A DNA stretch of 64,000 nucleotides from Portulaca oleracea (Eukaryota; Streptophyta; Magnoliopsida; Caryophyllales; Portulacaceae), in NCBI GenBank assembly GCA_029582165.1, contig CM055875.1, positions 25,685,144 to 25,749,143 of the forward strand, given 5' to 3'. The notes below the pieces were generated by a model, which saw only the letters and a list, made by a program, of their open reading frames with translations, had not been told where the DNA came from and did not search any database. Each line of letters begins with the position of its first letter. The first letter of the stretch is position 1. The position numbers were made by a program, and so were the translations under genes. This document shows positions 44,893 to 57,339 of the stretch, piece by piece.

Positions 44893-47117
44893 AACATCCT
44901 AGTCAGGCCATCCTTGCGGCGAAAAAGTTTAAAGAGGATGGTAATCTATTATTTAGATCAAGACAGTACAATGGTGCTGTCGCTTTGTATGGAAAAGGCC
45001 TCCAATTTGTGTGTGCGGGCGTTCCAATGGCCGCGTCGGAATACTTGTTGCTGTGGGAAGTGGTTGTATCGATTAATCTGAATATTGCTGCTTGTGAATT
45101 GAAGTTGGGAGGGTTCTCAAGGGTCGTTGAAGTGTGTAGGTTTGTATTAAAGTTTGAACCAAACAATATTAAGGCTCTGTACCGATATGGTGTTGCTTAC
45201 GCTAAGTTAGAGAGTTCGGATGAAGCGAAGAATGCGCTTACCCGGGTGTTGGATATAAATCCTTCAAATGTAGAGGCTAGGAAAGATTTAGAGAGGGTGA
45301 CCACCTCTACCAAGGTACAAGAGACAATCCTCGTCTCAGAGAATGACAAGAATGTACAACCATCATCGTTTAGTGATTTGCAAGAAGTCTCACAGTTTAG
45401 CATCAAAGGGGTGCAGGGATTGGGTACTGCCCTGCCGAGTCGACGACTGAAAAAACATAAGGTAGTTAAGGAATGTGGAGTACAAGGAAGTTACTCCAAG
45501 GTGTAGGGGAGTGGAATTGTGGGGGGTTATGAGGAGACCTCATGCCCTTCCCCTAGAAAAACCTCAATGCTATGTGTGGAGGATTGGACTTGTCCAAGTC
45601 CTACATAATCTCCAGCTTTCAATCCAGTCAAGAAGGACAAAACAGTTGTAAAATCATTTAAAAAGTTTCTTAAGACGGGCATCAGGGGCGACACCTTGTC
45701 CATTTCGGACAACACATATGAGGAGGTGTTGCAGAAGAAGACAGTGACTTATTACGACCCAAGGAGTATGAATTTTATGACAGTGAGAGTTGTCGCAAAC
45801 CGGTGTAAGGATGGGGAGGATATGGTAGTGGATAAAGTTCTCTCAAATCTGGTGGGGCAAACTTCTAATGTTATAGGAGCCATGATCACTCAGGAAGTGG
45901 ATACTTCCTCAGAGATGTCGGTTCAGTTTGAAGGGGTGATCCAGCAGTCACAACAACAGAATGATCTAGTTAAGTTTGCTGCTTCTAGAGGAGGATGCAA
46001 GGTTTCCAGGAGACGCCATCGAACATGTGAGAAAGCCCGATGTCCAACTAGGTGCCAAGATGTTTGTGTTGCAGGTACCAAGAGGAAGCTGCAGGAGGAG
46101 AGTCTGTTCTGTGGAGCTCGTGTGTCTTTAAAGAAGCGGCTCAACCGCGGAGACCAGCAAGTTTCTTGGACGCCACCAGACGATTGTCACAAGTTGGTTA
46201 GGAGTTTCTTCCAAAAGGGGCCCGTGATGAGATCAAGTCGGCGCAGGATTTGGCGAAACAAGTCAACCTAAGCGTAGACGACTCGTCAATGGGTTTTCTA
46301 TCTTTTGTGTTATTTTAGTTTCAGTTATCTAGTTTTACTTGTGTGTTTGTATGATTGTGTTGTCTTTGTGGCAAAAAAAAAAATTATCGTTTTTAAAAAT
46401 TGTACAATCAAATTATAAAAAATTTGACTATAAATTTCTCAATATATACAATGAGTTGCTACATAAAATTATCATCATTAGATTCGTAACAAAAAATACT
46501 ATCATAAAAGTATAATATTGCAATCATTAACAATATGTCGTGTAAGAAAATATCAATCAAAGAGTGACATTGGAGACTATGAAAATAAAAAAATATGACA
46601 ATTAATATGGAATGGAGGGAGTATTAATATATTATAATTAATCATTATATATATTAAAATATTAATGATAAAAAATTTTCAATAAATTACTAAAAGGTAC
46701 CTCATGTTGTGCGGTATCTATTTTTAGGGGGCCATATTATTGAAAATAATTTATAGGTACCCTGTGTTTTGTAGTACTTATTTAATGGTGACAAATTATC
46801 TTTTAGATTTATTACAAGATCCCTAAGACTATGTAAAATCGAAAAATATCCCTACCTTCATAATAATTTGTCAATTTATATTTCCACATGCATTACTATT
46901 TGTCTTAAAGAATTAGCATCTCCATATTTTTCATTAGGTATCAGAGCAAATAGTAATTCAGAACATATAGTAATTCTTTAAAACAAACTATCAGAGCTTG
47001 TCAATGAAAAATATGGAGATGGTAATCTGAACTTTGGGCTATAGTTGACTAAATAATCTGAACTTTAGATTTAGTTCTAAATAATATGAACTTTGACCCC
47101 CTTGGATTCTAGTATAG

Positions 47118-48051
47118 TGTTCGGCCTCGTTTCGAGCCGAATTTCTTCTCTTTTATAAGGTATATTTGCTTGTTTTAACCCCTATTTATATTTTAGATAT
47201 AATGATTTAGTGTTTTGTAGGAAAATAAGGAGTTAGAAGAAGTTTGGGCTTAATTGAAGGTTTTTAGGGAATCCCGAGCTATTTCCCGAGTCAAACTAGG
47301 TCAACCCGAGCCGAGATCCGAGTCAAACCAAGTCAACCCGAGCCGAGATCCGAGTCAAACCAAGTCAACTCGAGCCGAGAGCCGAGGCGAAACCGAAGCC
47401 GGAAATTCCATATTAAGATTGGCGCAAAACAGGGGAACGGTACAAACTCAAAGGTTTGAAATACGTGTGCCTTCACTCTTTGGGTCATAACTCCTTCGTT
47501 ACAACTCCGATTGGTCTGAAATTTGGAGAGCTTAAAGTACACACCGAGAGCTTTCCATCGATATCTTACGGGCCTAAAACAGAGTTCGGATGAAGAAGTC
47601 ATGCGCGTTTGAAGTCGGCAGGGAAAAGCTGCCTAGAACAGTGGCTCGCCCGAGCCAGGCTTCTGGGGCAACAAAGACACAAGCCAGGAGAGCCAGACAG
47701 TAGGCTTGCTCGCCCGAGCCACCCTAATGGCTCGCCCGAGCCACTGTCACAGAAAAGCGACGCGGCGTCGCGATTTGTTTCTAGGGTTTTGGGTTGTATT
47801 TTTCCTTCTTCTATAAATACCCACTTGTATTAATCCAAGTTAAATCAATTAGCCTAGGTAGTTTAGGAGTAGAATTAGATTTATTGCTTTCCTTTATTTG
47901 CTTTAATCTCTCTTTAATTGTTCTTTAAGTTTTCAATTGTTCTTCATTGTTCCTCAAGCTTTCTTTGATTTCTAGCATTTGTATTCAAACTTTCTCAAGT
48001 TTTCTCAATCTCTCTCAAGCTCTCTCTTGTCTTCATTGAAGTGTTTTACAA

Positions 48052-48115
<64 letters not shown>

Positions 48116-48600
48116 TTCAAATGCCATTGTTGACTTGTTTTCCAAGCTTTCTAGTGTTAGCCACAATCAACTCCATTTTTAGTGGGGAGGAGGGTTAAGG
48201 AACTCCAATTCTACTTACTAGTGAGAATTTGGAGGATTCTTGGTAATCCAAACCACAATTTCTTGTTTGTTCGGGGGAAATTCAAGTGTAGATTGAAGGT
48301 TTATTGAAGATTAGTCATCGAAGGTATAATTTCTCGTTCTCAATTTCGTTGTTCATTCATTGTCATCATTCATGCCTTTTAATCGCTTTCATCCTTAAGT
48401 GCTTCCTTTATTGCTTTCCTTTAATTGCTTTCTTTATTATTATCTTGTCTAGATTAGTTTATTGCTTTATTTACATAATTTACCGCTTTCTGCATTGAGA
48501 AAAACCCCTTACACAAACCGATTTACCTTAATCAAGCCTAACACCCATCCCTGAGATCGACAATCCTTACATATAAAACCACAAAAATTACAACCGAACA
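47118..48600 (+). repeat. 5' LTR of E2
   Basis: TGTTCGGCC to ACCGAACA. It has three copies of the GAGTCAAACCAAGTCAA-type ~30-bp unit, a GGCTCGCCCGAGCC pair (47715-47745), a TATAAATAC box (about 47812-47821), and a (CT)n run at 48053-48113 that is about twice as long as in the 3' LTR. Confidence 0.93.
48053..48113 (+). repeat. (CT)n microsatellite
   Basis: About 30 uninterrupted CT units in the leader part of the 5' LTR of E2. The 3' LTR has a shorter run at 56817-56852, and E1 LTRs have still shorter ones. Confidence 0.95.
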
Positions 48601-48601
48601 A

Positions 48602-48619
48602 TGGCGCCGTTGCCGGGGA
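48602..48619 (+). promoter_or_regulatory. Primer-binding site of E2 (tRNA-Asp, perfect)
   Basis: TGGCGCCGTTGCCGGGGA, one base after the 5' LTR, is fully complementary to the 18 terminal bases of plant tRNA-Asp (ending CCA). It is shared with Athila-type Ty3/gypsy elements. Confidence 0.93.
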
Positions 48620-48780
48620 TGGCGTTATTTGGTAGATTAGGCTATTGGTTTGTGCGTACATAGTTTATTGCTTTCTCGATTATGCTAGAAAAATGTAGCG
48701 AAAAAAATTGAATATCAAAAAAAGTGAGAAAAGAAAAGAAAAAAAATAGAAAAATAGAAAAATAGAAAAAAAAGAGAGTT

Positions 48781-51700
48781 ATGGATAGTCCCCAATTCCC
48801 TCAATTTGAGCATGAAATATTTTGGAGGTATTTTGCTAGATTGCATGACTACCGTGTTCAATGTGAATTATATGGTATCTTTTATGATATATTATCTCTT
48901 TTGGGAATTGTTATTGAGGGTGTGAATTATGAGACCCGAAACCTTTTAGATTATTACGGGTTTTCTTGTTTAGGTGAAGAAAAAGCATGGGAGTTACTTG
49001 AATGGTTGTCTAGGGATTCCTATGAGTTTGAACAACAAAATGTTAGTCCTAGCTTCCAACCTCCTTATGCACCACCCTTTGGGACCGAAACTGAACAATC
49101 ATGTGAATACCCCGTGTATGTTGATGATCAATCTTATGATGGGGGATATGTGGAAAATTGTTATGATCTTTCCCAAAGTGCCGATGTTGAGTCTCCTTCC
49201 GCGTGCTCCTTGTGTGATTCGCCGTATCATAGTTCAATTTCTTGTTTGCAAGCTGCAGTGGTTTCCTTCAAGGCAGAAGTAGAAAAATTATGTGCGAACA
49301 TGAATGAGTATATGCGTGAATTTGTCCATGAGAGTAATCAAAGGGTAGTAACTCCTTCTTCACAATTGGTTGATTCGAATGATGAAAAAGGTCATTCATC
49401 ATCTGTGAGTCCTGAAATGCATATTGATTCTGCTGTGTATGATGAGGATGATGACTATTATAACCAACCATGCCTTGGACTACTTAGTAATTCCTTAGCT
49501 CTAGCCCCACCTAGTGAGCATGAGGAACATGATGATTCTGTGTGTGATGATGTAGAATTTGTTGAAAACATGCTAGATGACGAACCATTGTCCACACCCT
49601 TGTCCATGCCTTTGTGTGAAGAAAAAGTTGAGTTTATCGAATGCCATTATGCTTGTGATGCAATTGAGCATGATCTTGTTAAGAGTGAAATTGAAACTGT
49701 TGTGATTGAATGTGTGCTTGATACCGATTTGTTCACTTTCATTGAGGATCATTGCATTAGTGAGGCATTAACTACCCTTGTATGTGAGCCTATTTATGTG
49801 CATACTTGTGATGATGAGCATAATTCTTTGGGGAATGATCATGATTGTTTGAACTTGGTTGTTGACAATGATGCTTTTGATGATGACATGCTTTATGAGT
49901 CATTCACTATGAGTTATGACCCTGAACCTTCCTGTAACGCCCTGGAAATTCGGTTTTTAAAACTAACGGTCAGACCTAACGTTGACCAACGAAAAACAGC
50001 GGAAAACGTCCAAGCAAAGACGGGCGTCACTGCCGTACCTCTGGAGAAGTACAAGGCAAGGATAAGGATTTAACTAAACAAATTAAACTTCGAATTTAAC
50101 TTAGCAACAATCTGAATTCAAGACATAACAAAACTACTGAAAGATTTCAAGTCTGACAACACCACTAAACTCTTTATTCCAAACAACAAAGTCTAACGAA
50201 CATCCTCACTTGCTAATTCCCATCCCCAGCATAGGATTCTCCACCTGAAAACAAAACATTTAAAACATGAGGAGGACTCAATAATGTCTACCCCTAACCG
50301 TTAAAACAATTCAAAATCCATTTCAATTCATTTTTGGGGAAGAAGTGAACAATTCAAATCTTTTCGAAACCAACTTTCTTTCCCAACCAACCAAACCACC
50401 TTTCAGAATTATTAAGCGGGCGGACCTTGCTTATTTGGCCCTCGAAGTCCAATGACTTCGCTATAATCAAAATCTCAATATCACAATCTCAATATCAATA
50501 CCAATCTCAATCATTCACAATCACAATCATACGGATGACCATCCAATTCACACACGTGCATAAAACTAACCCCGGGGAAGTAGCACCTATCAGGCATCCC
50601 TGATCTCTTGACAACCCCCCCTCAAGGATACCACATCCTAGTCTTCGGGGGCGTTGCCCGAACCCGCATTTATGTCACGTTTGAATTATTAATCAGGTTT
50701 AAATATCGTACCAATCCAACTCAAACAATTCAATCCAATCCAATCCCAAATTCCCAAAACCATTTCCAAACACACACACTAAAAGACTGTCCACATTTAA
50801 TTACTCAAAGAACATAATCAACATCCAAAACAGACAGTCAATTTTTCAAATAAAATCCCCTTTCGGGATGCAATTTCCAAAATATAGTAAAACCATAAAA
50901 CACATAAAACGCATCCACAAGGGAATTAGGACATAGACATTACCTGACAATTCTTCTCCTTACTTTAGAACACACTTGAGCTCACTATATCGAACGGTTT
51001 AGAACGTGCCTAGAAATAACAAAATTTCTAAAATTAAAACGCGTGCATTTGGAGTTAACGCAATCTAATTTCTTCCTAACCCACCCCCAGGAACACTATA
51101 AGGTTCCCATCAATCATAAGTTAACATTTTAAACATATCTCACATCATCGAACTATCACATATTGCAAACACTCCCATATTACAATCAATTTAATAATTC
51201 ACACATAACAACACATTAATTCAAAAGCATAAACTGGACAGATTGCAATGTCTGGATAAAACGAATCATAACTTAACTTCCCGACATCCTATGGGTACGG
51301 TTTTGGACTTTCTGGAAACCTCGGGATGTCTACTAAAATTCTTATGTTGACCCCGAGACCTAAAACACCTCCTAAGGTCCTCAAAAACAGCCAATTAAAG
51401 AACCTGTCCAGTTCTGACCTAGGTGCGTTATTTGGGTCGTAACTCAGAATATATACCTCCAAATCCCGTTCCGCAAAATTCCTATGAAGGCCAACATCCT
51501 AAGGTACCTCCAGACCAAACGGTAGGGCTAAATACTAACTACACAATAAATGGTGACCGATATCGTGTGATATATAAATTCTGTTCAAACAGGCCCGTTT
51601 CTATTTTGGGTTTTTCGATCCTAATTCAAATCAAGGCACTTCGAGACTCTAATTTAGGCTTCTAAACAGTCCACTTAAAGTCAAGTACCTTTCCCTTCAC

Positions 51701-53951
51701 CCCTTCACACAACCAAGGTCAATCTATACATAAACTAACATAAAACTTACATAACACACTAAACTTTCGGAGTAAACAGTTTCATTAAAACTAATAATAG
51801 AGATCACAATAAAACCCGAATTTTTGACATCGCAACCTTATGGAACAAATCACACACAACACGCATACTAAACCTTTACTTATGACCAAAAATTTGAAGT
51901 AATTTTAAATAAGTAAAATCGATAAAATTCGTACTATCAAAACCGCACAAGATAATAGTCCAAAAAATAATAATACGATTAATACGTCAATTAAAACTTT
52001 ATTATCATAATACAATCCAACTTATAAAATCATAAGGAGGTTTAACAAGACTCCGTTTTAAAAGCTATCATATAATAATAATAAAAAAAAACATCATCAT
52101 AATACTACTCATAACCTAAAATATGATACTAATACTTAAGGCGGACAAGCATTAGATTACACTACTGACCTACACATAAAGTAATATTAATCACACCCTA
52201 CACGTAAATCATATGAACTGATAACATCTACCACCTCATTTAGTAAAGGTAATCACATACTCACTTATAATTAGACATGTACTCAATATTCATCACATAT
52301 TCATGAATAAGAAAGTCATAATTACCACAACCTACCTACTTCATAAACAAGCAGTTTTGTAACATGTATATTTACATAAACAGTACACAAACCAGATTAT
52401 AAGATCATATAAATACCCACAATCATAATAATACTAATGATAATAATGATAATAACAAAGAAACCGCAAGAAGCAAAATTTTAGGGTTTAGGGTGTACGC
52501 GACTGGCAGAACTGGCAAAACGGTGGACGTCGGGCGGGACTCCGGCGACGTCGGCGGCGGCGGAGGGCGTCTGGGTGGTCGCCGGACAGTGGGGTTACGG
52601 TGGTCGAGAGTCGCGGTGGTGGAGATGATCGGTGGTGGTCCGAGTCGAACCCAACAACGACGATTTGTTTCTTCGTGTCTGAGCGGGCGTGCGGCGGTTT
52701 CTTGTGATGACGAGGGTCGCGCGGTGGTCGTATGGTGGTCGGGAGTCGACGACGACGACCTGGGTGGCGATTGGTGGTGGCGGACAGAGGGAGTACGAGT
52801 TAGGGACGAGAGAGAGGAACCAAAGAGAGAAAGAGATATGGTGGTGGTGGTGCGCGACGGTGGTGGTTGCAGATGATTTCCGGCGAAGTCCAGCTGCCAG
52901 TGCGACGGTTACACAGTAGAGCACGCAAAGGAGAGGGAGGAGTGGGGGTTTAGGGTTTGGATTTGGCTATCTTAATTAATCTAATATGCTAATTAATACA
53001 AATAATAAACCAACTTGGGGAAAAAGACTGCTAACAATCGGCCACTAAAAATAGTAAATAGGAATTTATGATTTTTAAATTCTGAAATAATAACAATACT
53101 AATAATAATGATAATAATACCGAAAACACATAATTAATTAAATAAAAACTAACACATAATCATCTATAATTAACATGTAATTTACCAAAATACCCCTATT
53201 CCCATGCATACCCATGCACATAGAAAAGACCATCTTACCCTTGATAATCCCTCGACGGTCCTACGAGCTCAAGTGTTAACAATTTAAACACATAAATAAT
53301 TAACGGATATAAAATAATACTAACAACGTAACGACGATTATAATCCGATTTTCCGGGGTTTTACACTTCCACTTTCACTTTTGATGTGATTTGGATGATG
53401 CACTTTTGTCTTTTGATGTTGATAGTTCTTCTTGTGAGTCTGATATTGAAGAAGATGAAGATGTGCTTGTTTGTTGTGATGTTGGGAGTGTTATGATGTG
53501 GTCTAACCCTCTGTTTTCCTTATCACCTATTGACGATTATGATTATTTGGATGAAAGTTGTGATTTAGAATCTGTGTTTGATGAAAATTGCATGGATATT
53601 GAGTTTGAACCATTGTTGGCATCCAAGTATTCGCATGAGCATGTTCAGGAATGTGTTGTATTGTTCCCTCCTGTTGATTTGTATACCCAATCTCCATTTA
53701 CGAGTCAATGGGAGGACCCATTTGTCATGTCTCCTTTCACCGTGCCTAGAAAAGTCTTGTATATTCATGAATTTCATCAGTTCTATGACTTTTCTAAGGC
53801 ATTTGATAAATTGTTAAGGGCACCAATGTTTGTTTATGTGCTATTGCGAGTGTGTTCTTACCACCACCATTCTGAGATGCATGAGAGGATGCATGATTTG
53901 TTACTCCGGGCGTTGAATGGTTCTGACTTGGTGCCCGATATCGTGAGGTGA
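48781..53951 (+). pseudogene. Gag-like protein of E2, split by a solo LTR
   Basis: The ORF starts at ATG 48781 and gives 384 codons up to the insertion at 49932. The rest (from 53371, open in a frame from about 53391 to 53951) completes a protein near 580 residues, but one base is missing around 53385, so the frame is also shifted. It has the same architecture as the E1 protein: Gag-like residues 11-82 (ETRNLLDYYG, AWELLEWLSRDSYEF), CCHC knuckle C142-C145-H150-C155, acidic middle, and a C-terminus nearly identical to E1. It carries about 90-115 extra acidic residues, at 53391-53600, that E1 lacks. Confidence 0.82.
49933..53365 (-). mobile_element. Tekay-like solo LTR inside the E2 ORF
   Basis: Perfect 5-bp TSD CTTCC (49928-49932 and 53366-53370). 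On the minus strand it starts TGTAAAACCCCGG and ends GGGCGTTACA. 3433 bp, no PBS or ORF. The minus-strand 3' part aligns with the right end of 27007-32684. It contains a GC-rich island (52490-52920) full of GGTGG/CGGCG words, similar in position to the island in the E4 LTRs. Reading frames there (poly-His, Trp-rich) are composition artefacts. Confidence 0.9.
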
Positions 53952-55859
53952 GAAGGAATAAGCTTATTGATAAGATGCCTTCGAGGTAATATCCTTCCTC
54001 ACCTTTTGTGTATATTTAGTGAGTCGGTTTTCTTTTCTTCTTTTATTTTCTTTTTGTGTGTGTCTTTTTCTTTTATTTTTGGGGTGCTTGCTTACCTACT
54101 TCTGTTTCCATTTGAGGATACGGCAACCTCTTTGTGTGGGAGTGGGAGGGTAGTATGCATTCCGGTTTGTGAGTCCAAAGAAAAGAAAAAAAGAGAGTGA
54201 GAATTGTTTTGTAAATATTTTAGTTTGTTTTCTTAGTTCTTAGTCCCTAGTGTCTTGTATATTTTGTTTTTCCTTTTTTATCTTGCATGTGAACCATCAC
54301 ACATAGTATGTTTTTTTTTGTTTATTTCTAACCTATGGTGTGATGTTCGTTGGATCGTGGATTGAATACTTTTGATTGAAGACTTCGAGGTAACCTCTTT
54401 TCACTCTCTTTATGTGAATATATCAATGATCCATGATGCATGCTTGCTTTTCTTTTTGGGTGGCGAACCCCTTGAGTGTGAATGTTGGGAATATTCTGTT
54501 GTTGGAGCCGTGTGGGCTCGGGTCGCCACCGCTATTTATGTGATAAGTGTTTTGTTTATATATGGTTTTCTTGGTTTTCTACCTTACTTGTGACACCCTT
54601 TTCATGATGGAGACATTGTGATGTCTTGTGTTGGAGTGGGGGTGATATCTTTCATTGTTCATGGGTAGATTACCTAGTTTTGAGTCTTTTATTTTTGTCT
54701 TTCGTAGTTTGTGTCTAAAATCTAAAAATTTTGTGTGTGAAAGAAAAAAGGGGAGAAATGTTGTGAAAAACCCAAAAGTTTATTTTTCTTTTTGAAGATG
54801 TTTCCGCTCACAGTTGTGTAGATAGTTGTCTAATCGGCTTATTCAATCAGTTAGAAGCGGCCGGTATGAATAATGATGGACCTTAGGAAGGATTTTTGCC
54901 ATGACTTATCTCTATTAGACCTCTACATGGAACGGGAAAGCGGATTCCTCAAATCTTACACGCTTTGACTGTGTCTTCTTACCTAAGTTAGACGGTTTTA
55001 GTTGTTCAATTGCTTAAGCTCTTAATTAATGCATTAAATAATTACTGTCGGGCCTACCGTCATGGGTTGGTTTGGGTGGATCGGCACCCTATGCCCCTTA
55101 AGTGCAATGACTCACGTATGGAGAAACCCAGCAGGGAGGGTAACCCTTTGCGAAGGCCGGTGCTTAAGTCCCGCAAAACCCGACACAAACGCTCTAAAAG
55201 ACACAAAACAGATTGAGTGGAAATAAAAGAGCGTAGGTTTTGAAAAAGAAAGAAAAGAGCGAAACAAGAAAAAGAAAAAAAGAGTTGAGCAAAAGAATGG
55301 TAAGAAAGAGCAAGAAAAAGCAGAAAAAGAAAGAAAAAGAAAGAAAAGAGAGGTTGAAAAAAAAAACCAAGAGTGAAGTAGGATAGATAATTCCGAGCTT
55401 GAGCATGAGAACAACTCTGATTGTCTGGTTTAGGATAGGAAGGACCGACTAGAGCCCACTTGCACATATGCACGAGGTGTTTTGCTCATCAGGAAGTGTT
55501 CTGGTTCAAAATCTCAAAGATTGGCAGTTTTCCAACCTTCATGTCTTAATTTGTTTATACTTGCTTTTTCCAATTGATTGTTGAGGTGGGTTGGGGAACT
55601 AGGTGCATGATTGGGGACGGGAATATTTTCTTTGCTTTTGTTTTGTTTCGGTTTGCCGTTTTAACGCTTTCTTTCCTCTTTTTCTTTTCTCGTGGCTTTT
55701 GTGGGTAGAGTTGCTATAAACCCTCACGAGACCTACCTCGTCCACCCGGGCTGCCGGGGGGTTTAAAGGGCTTGATGCATACGCTAAATGCATCCGCGAT
55801 TCCTGCGAAAGTGAGTTAGGGTTTTTAGTTTTCCTTTTTAGTCCTTTTCTTTGTTTTTA
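53952..55859 (+). other. Untranslated 3' region of E2
   Basis: It aligns throughout with 10479-12394 of E1 and has no ORF of note. It includes a purine tract at 55225-55375 and the block around ATGGAGAAACCCAGCAGG that is also seen in E1. Confidence 0.7.
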
Positions 55860-55880
55860 GTTTGCTCGGGGCGAGCAAAC
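55860..55880 (+). other. Perfect 9-bp stem hairpin before the 3' LTR of E2
   Basis: Same arms (GTTTGCTCG and CGAGCAAAC, GGG loop) and same distance (16 bp) to the LTR as in E1 at 12395-12415. Confidence 0.8.
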
Positions 55881-55896
55881 CCTTGTGTTGGAATGG

Positions 55897-56813
55897 TGTT
55901 CGGTCTCGTTTCGAGCCAAATTTCTTCTCTTTTATAGGGTATATTTGCTTGTTTTAACCCCTATTTATATTTTAGATATAATGATTTAGTGTTTTGTAGG
56001 AAAATAAGGAGTTAGAAGAAGTTTGGGCTTAATTGAAGGTTTTTAGGGAATCCCGAGCTATTTCCCGAGTCAAACTAGGTCAACCCGAGCCGAGATCCGA
56101 GTCAAACCAAGTCAACCCGAGCCGAGATCCGAGTCAAACCAAGTCAACTCGAGCCGAGAGCCGAGGCGAAACCGAAGCCGGAAATTCCATATCAAGATTG
56201 GCGCAAAACATGGGAACGGTACAAACTCAAAGGTTTGAAATACGTGTGCCTTCACTCTTTGGACCATAACTCCTTCGTTACAACTCCGATTGGTCTGAAA
56301 ATTTGGGAGCTTAAAGTACACACCGAGAGCTTTCCATCGATATCTTACGGGCCTAAAACAGAGTTCGGATGAAGAAGTCATGCGCGTTTGAAGTCGGCAG
56401 GGAAAAGCTGCCCAGAACAGTGGCTCGCCCGAGCCAGGCTTCTGGGGCAACAAAGACACAAGCCAGGAGAGCCGGACAGTAGGCTTGCTCGCCCGAGCCA
56501 CTCTGTCTGCAGAAAAACTGACGCGCGTGCTGCGATTTGTTTCTAGGGTTTTGGGTTGTATTTTTCCTTCTTCTATAAATACCCACTTGTATTAATCCAA
56601 GTTAAATCAATTAGCCTAGGTAGATTAGGAGTAGAATTAGATTTATTGTTTTCCTTTATTTGCTTTAATCTCTCTTTAATTGTTCTTTAAGTTTTCAATT
56701 GTTCTTCATTGTTCCTCAAGCTTTCTTTGATTTCTAGCATTTGTATTCAAACTTTCTCAAGTTTTCTCAATCTCTCTCAAGCTCTTTCTTGTCTTCATTG
56801 AAGTGTTTTACAA

Positions 56814-56855
<42 letters not shown>

Positions 56856-57339
56856 TTCAAATGTCATTGTTGACTTGTTTTCCAAGCTTTCTAGTGTTAG
56901 CCACAATCAACTCCATTTTTAGTAGGGAGGAGGGTCAAGGAACTCCAATTCTACTTACTAGTGAGAATTTGGAGGTTCTTGGTAATCCAAACCACAATTT
57001 CTTGTTTGTTCGGGGGAAATTCAAGTGTAGGTTGAAGGTTTATTGAAGATTAGTCATCGAAGGTATAATTTCTCGTTCTCAATTTCGTTGTTCATTCATT
57101 GTCATCATTCATGCCTTTTAATCACTTTCATCCTTAAGTGCTTCCTTTATTGCTTTCCTTTAATTGCTTTCTTTATTATTATCTTGTCTAGATTAGTTTA
57201 TTGTTTTATTTACATAATTTACCGCTTTCTACATTGAGAAAAACCCCTTACACAAACCGATTTACCTTAATCAAGCCTAACACCCATCCCTGAGATCGAC
57301 AATCCTTACTTATAAAACCACAAAAATTACAACCGAACA
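55897..57339 (+). repeat. 3' LTR of E2
   Basis: TGTTCGGTCTCG to ACCGAACA, followed by TSD TATAG. Around 56495-56535 it differs sharply from the 5' LTR and instead resembles E1 (CACTCTGTCTGC), while the rest matches the 5' LTR well. Confidence 0.93.

Larger units (their letters stand above)
33505..46271 (+). pseudogene. TPR-domain protein gene fragment, split by E4
   Basis: Exon-less reading frame starting at ATG 33505 (METNTPLSAILESWEKD). It is interrupted after 31 codons by E4 and resumes in the same frame at 44898. Residues ~37-140 form TPR motifs (FKEDGNLLFRSRQYNGAVALY, NLNIAACELKLGGF, NIKALYRYGVAYAKL, ALTRVLDINPSNVEARKDL), most like the TPR part of FKBP-type immunophilins or other Hsp90/Hsp70-docking proteins. 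Stops at 45504 and about 45613 break the frame, which then stays open from about 45660 to 46271 with a Cys/Arg-rich tail I do not recognise. Lack of introns in the TPR part and an A-run at 46373 suggest a processed copy. Confidence 0.7.
32723..46621. mobile_element. Element D: CTCCCTCC-type DNA element carrying a TPR gene fragment
   Basis: The left end CTTTCTCTATGCCATATTAA and the inverse of the right end, CTCCCTCCATTCCATATTAA, match at 16 of 20 bases; most differences are C/T. Both are flanked by TA (32721-32722 and 46622-46623), as for mariner/Stowaway elements. Net length without E4 (33598-44892) is about 2.6 kb. The cargo is not a transposase but a TPR-protein reading frame (33505-46271) ending in an A-run (46373-46383). 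Alternative: two unrelated solo MITE ends flanking a retrocopied gene. Confidence 0.6.
47118..57339 (+). mobile_element. LTR retrotransposon E2: second Gag-only element, with nested solo LTR
   Basis: A perfect 5-bp TSD TATAG (47113-47117 and 57340-57344). LTRs are 1483 bp (47118-48600) and 1443 bp (55897-57339), tips TGTTCGG...CCGAACA. It has a perfect tRNA-Asp primer site, one Gag-like ORF (now split), and a conserved 3' non-coding region with hairpin. Net length without the solo LTR (49933-53365) is about 6.8 kb, against 6.25 kb for E1. As in E1, no pol genes exist. It landed inside the loop side of element C. Confidence 0.93.

Noticed and set aside
52493..52924. Open frames on both strands in the GC-rich part of the solo LTR (127 and 109 residues)
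   Set aside because: Low-complexity products from GGTGG/CGACG repeats inside an LTR; not conserved in the related LTR at 27007-32684.
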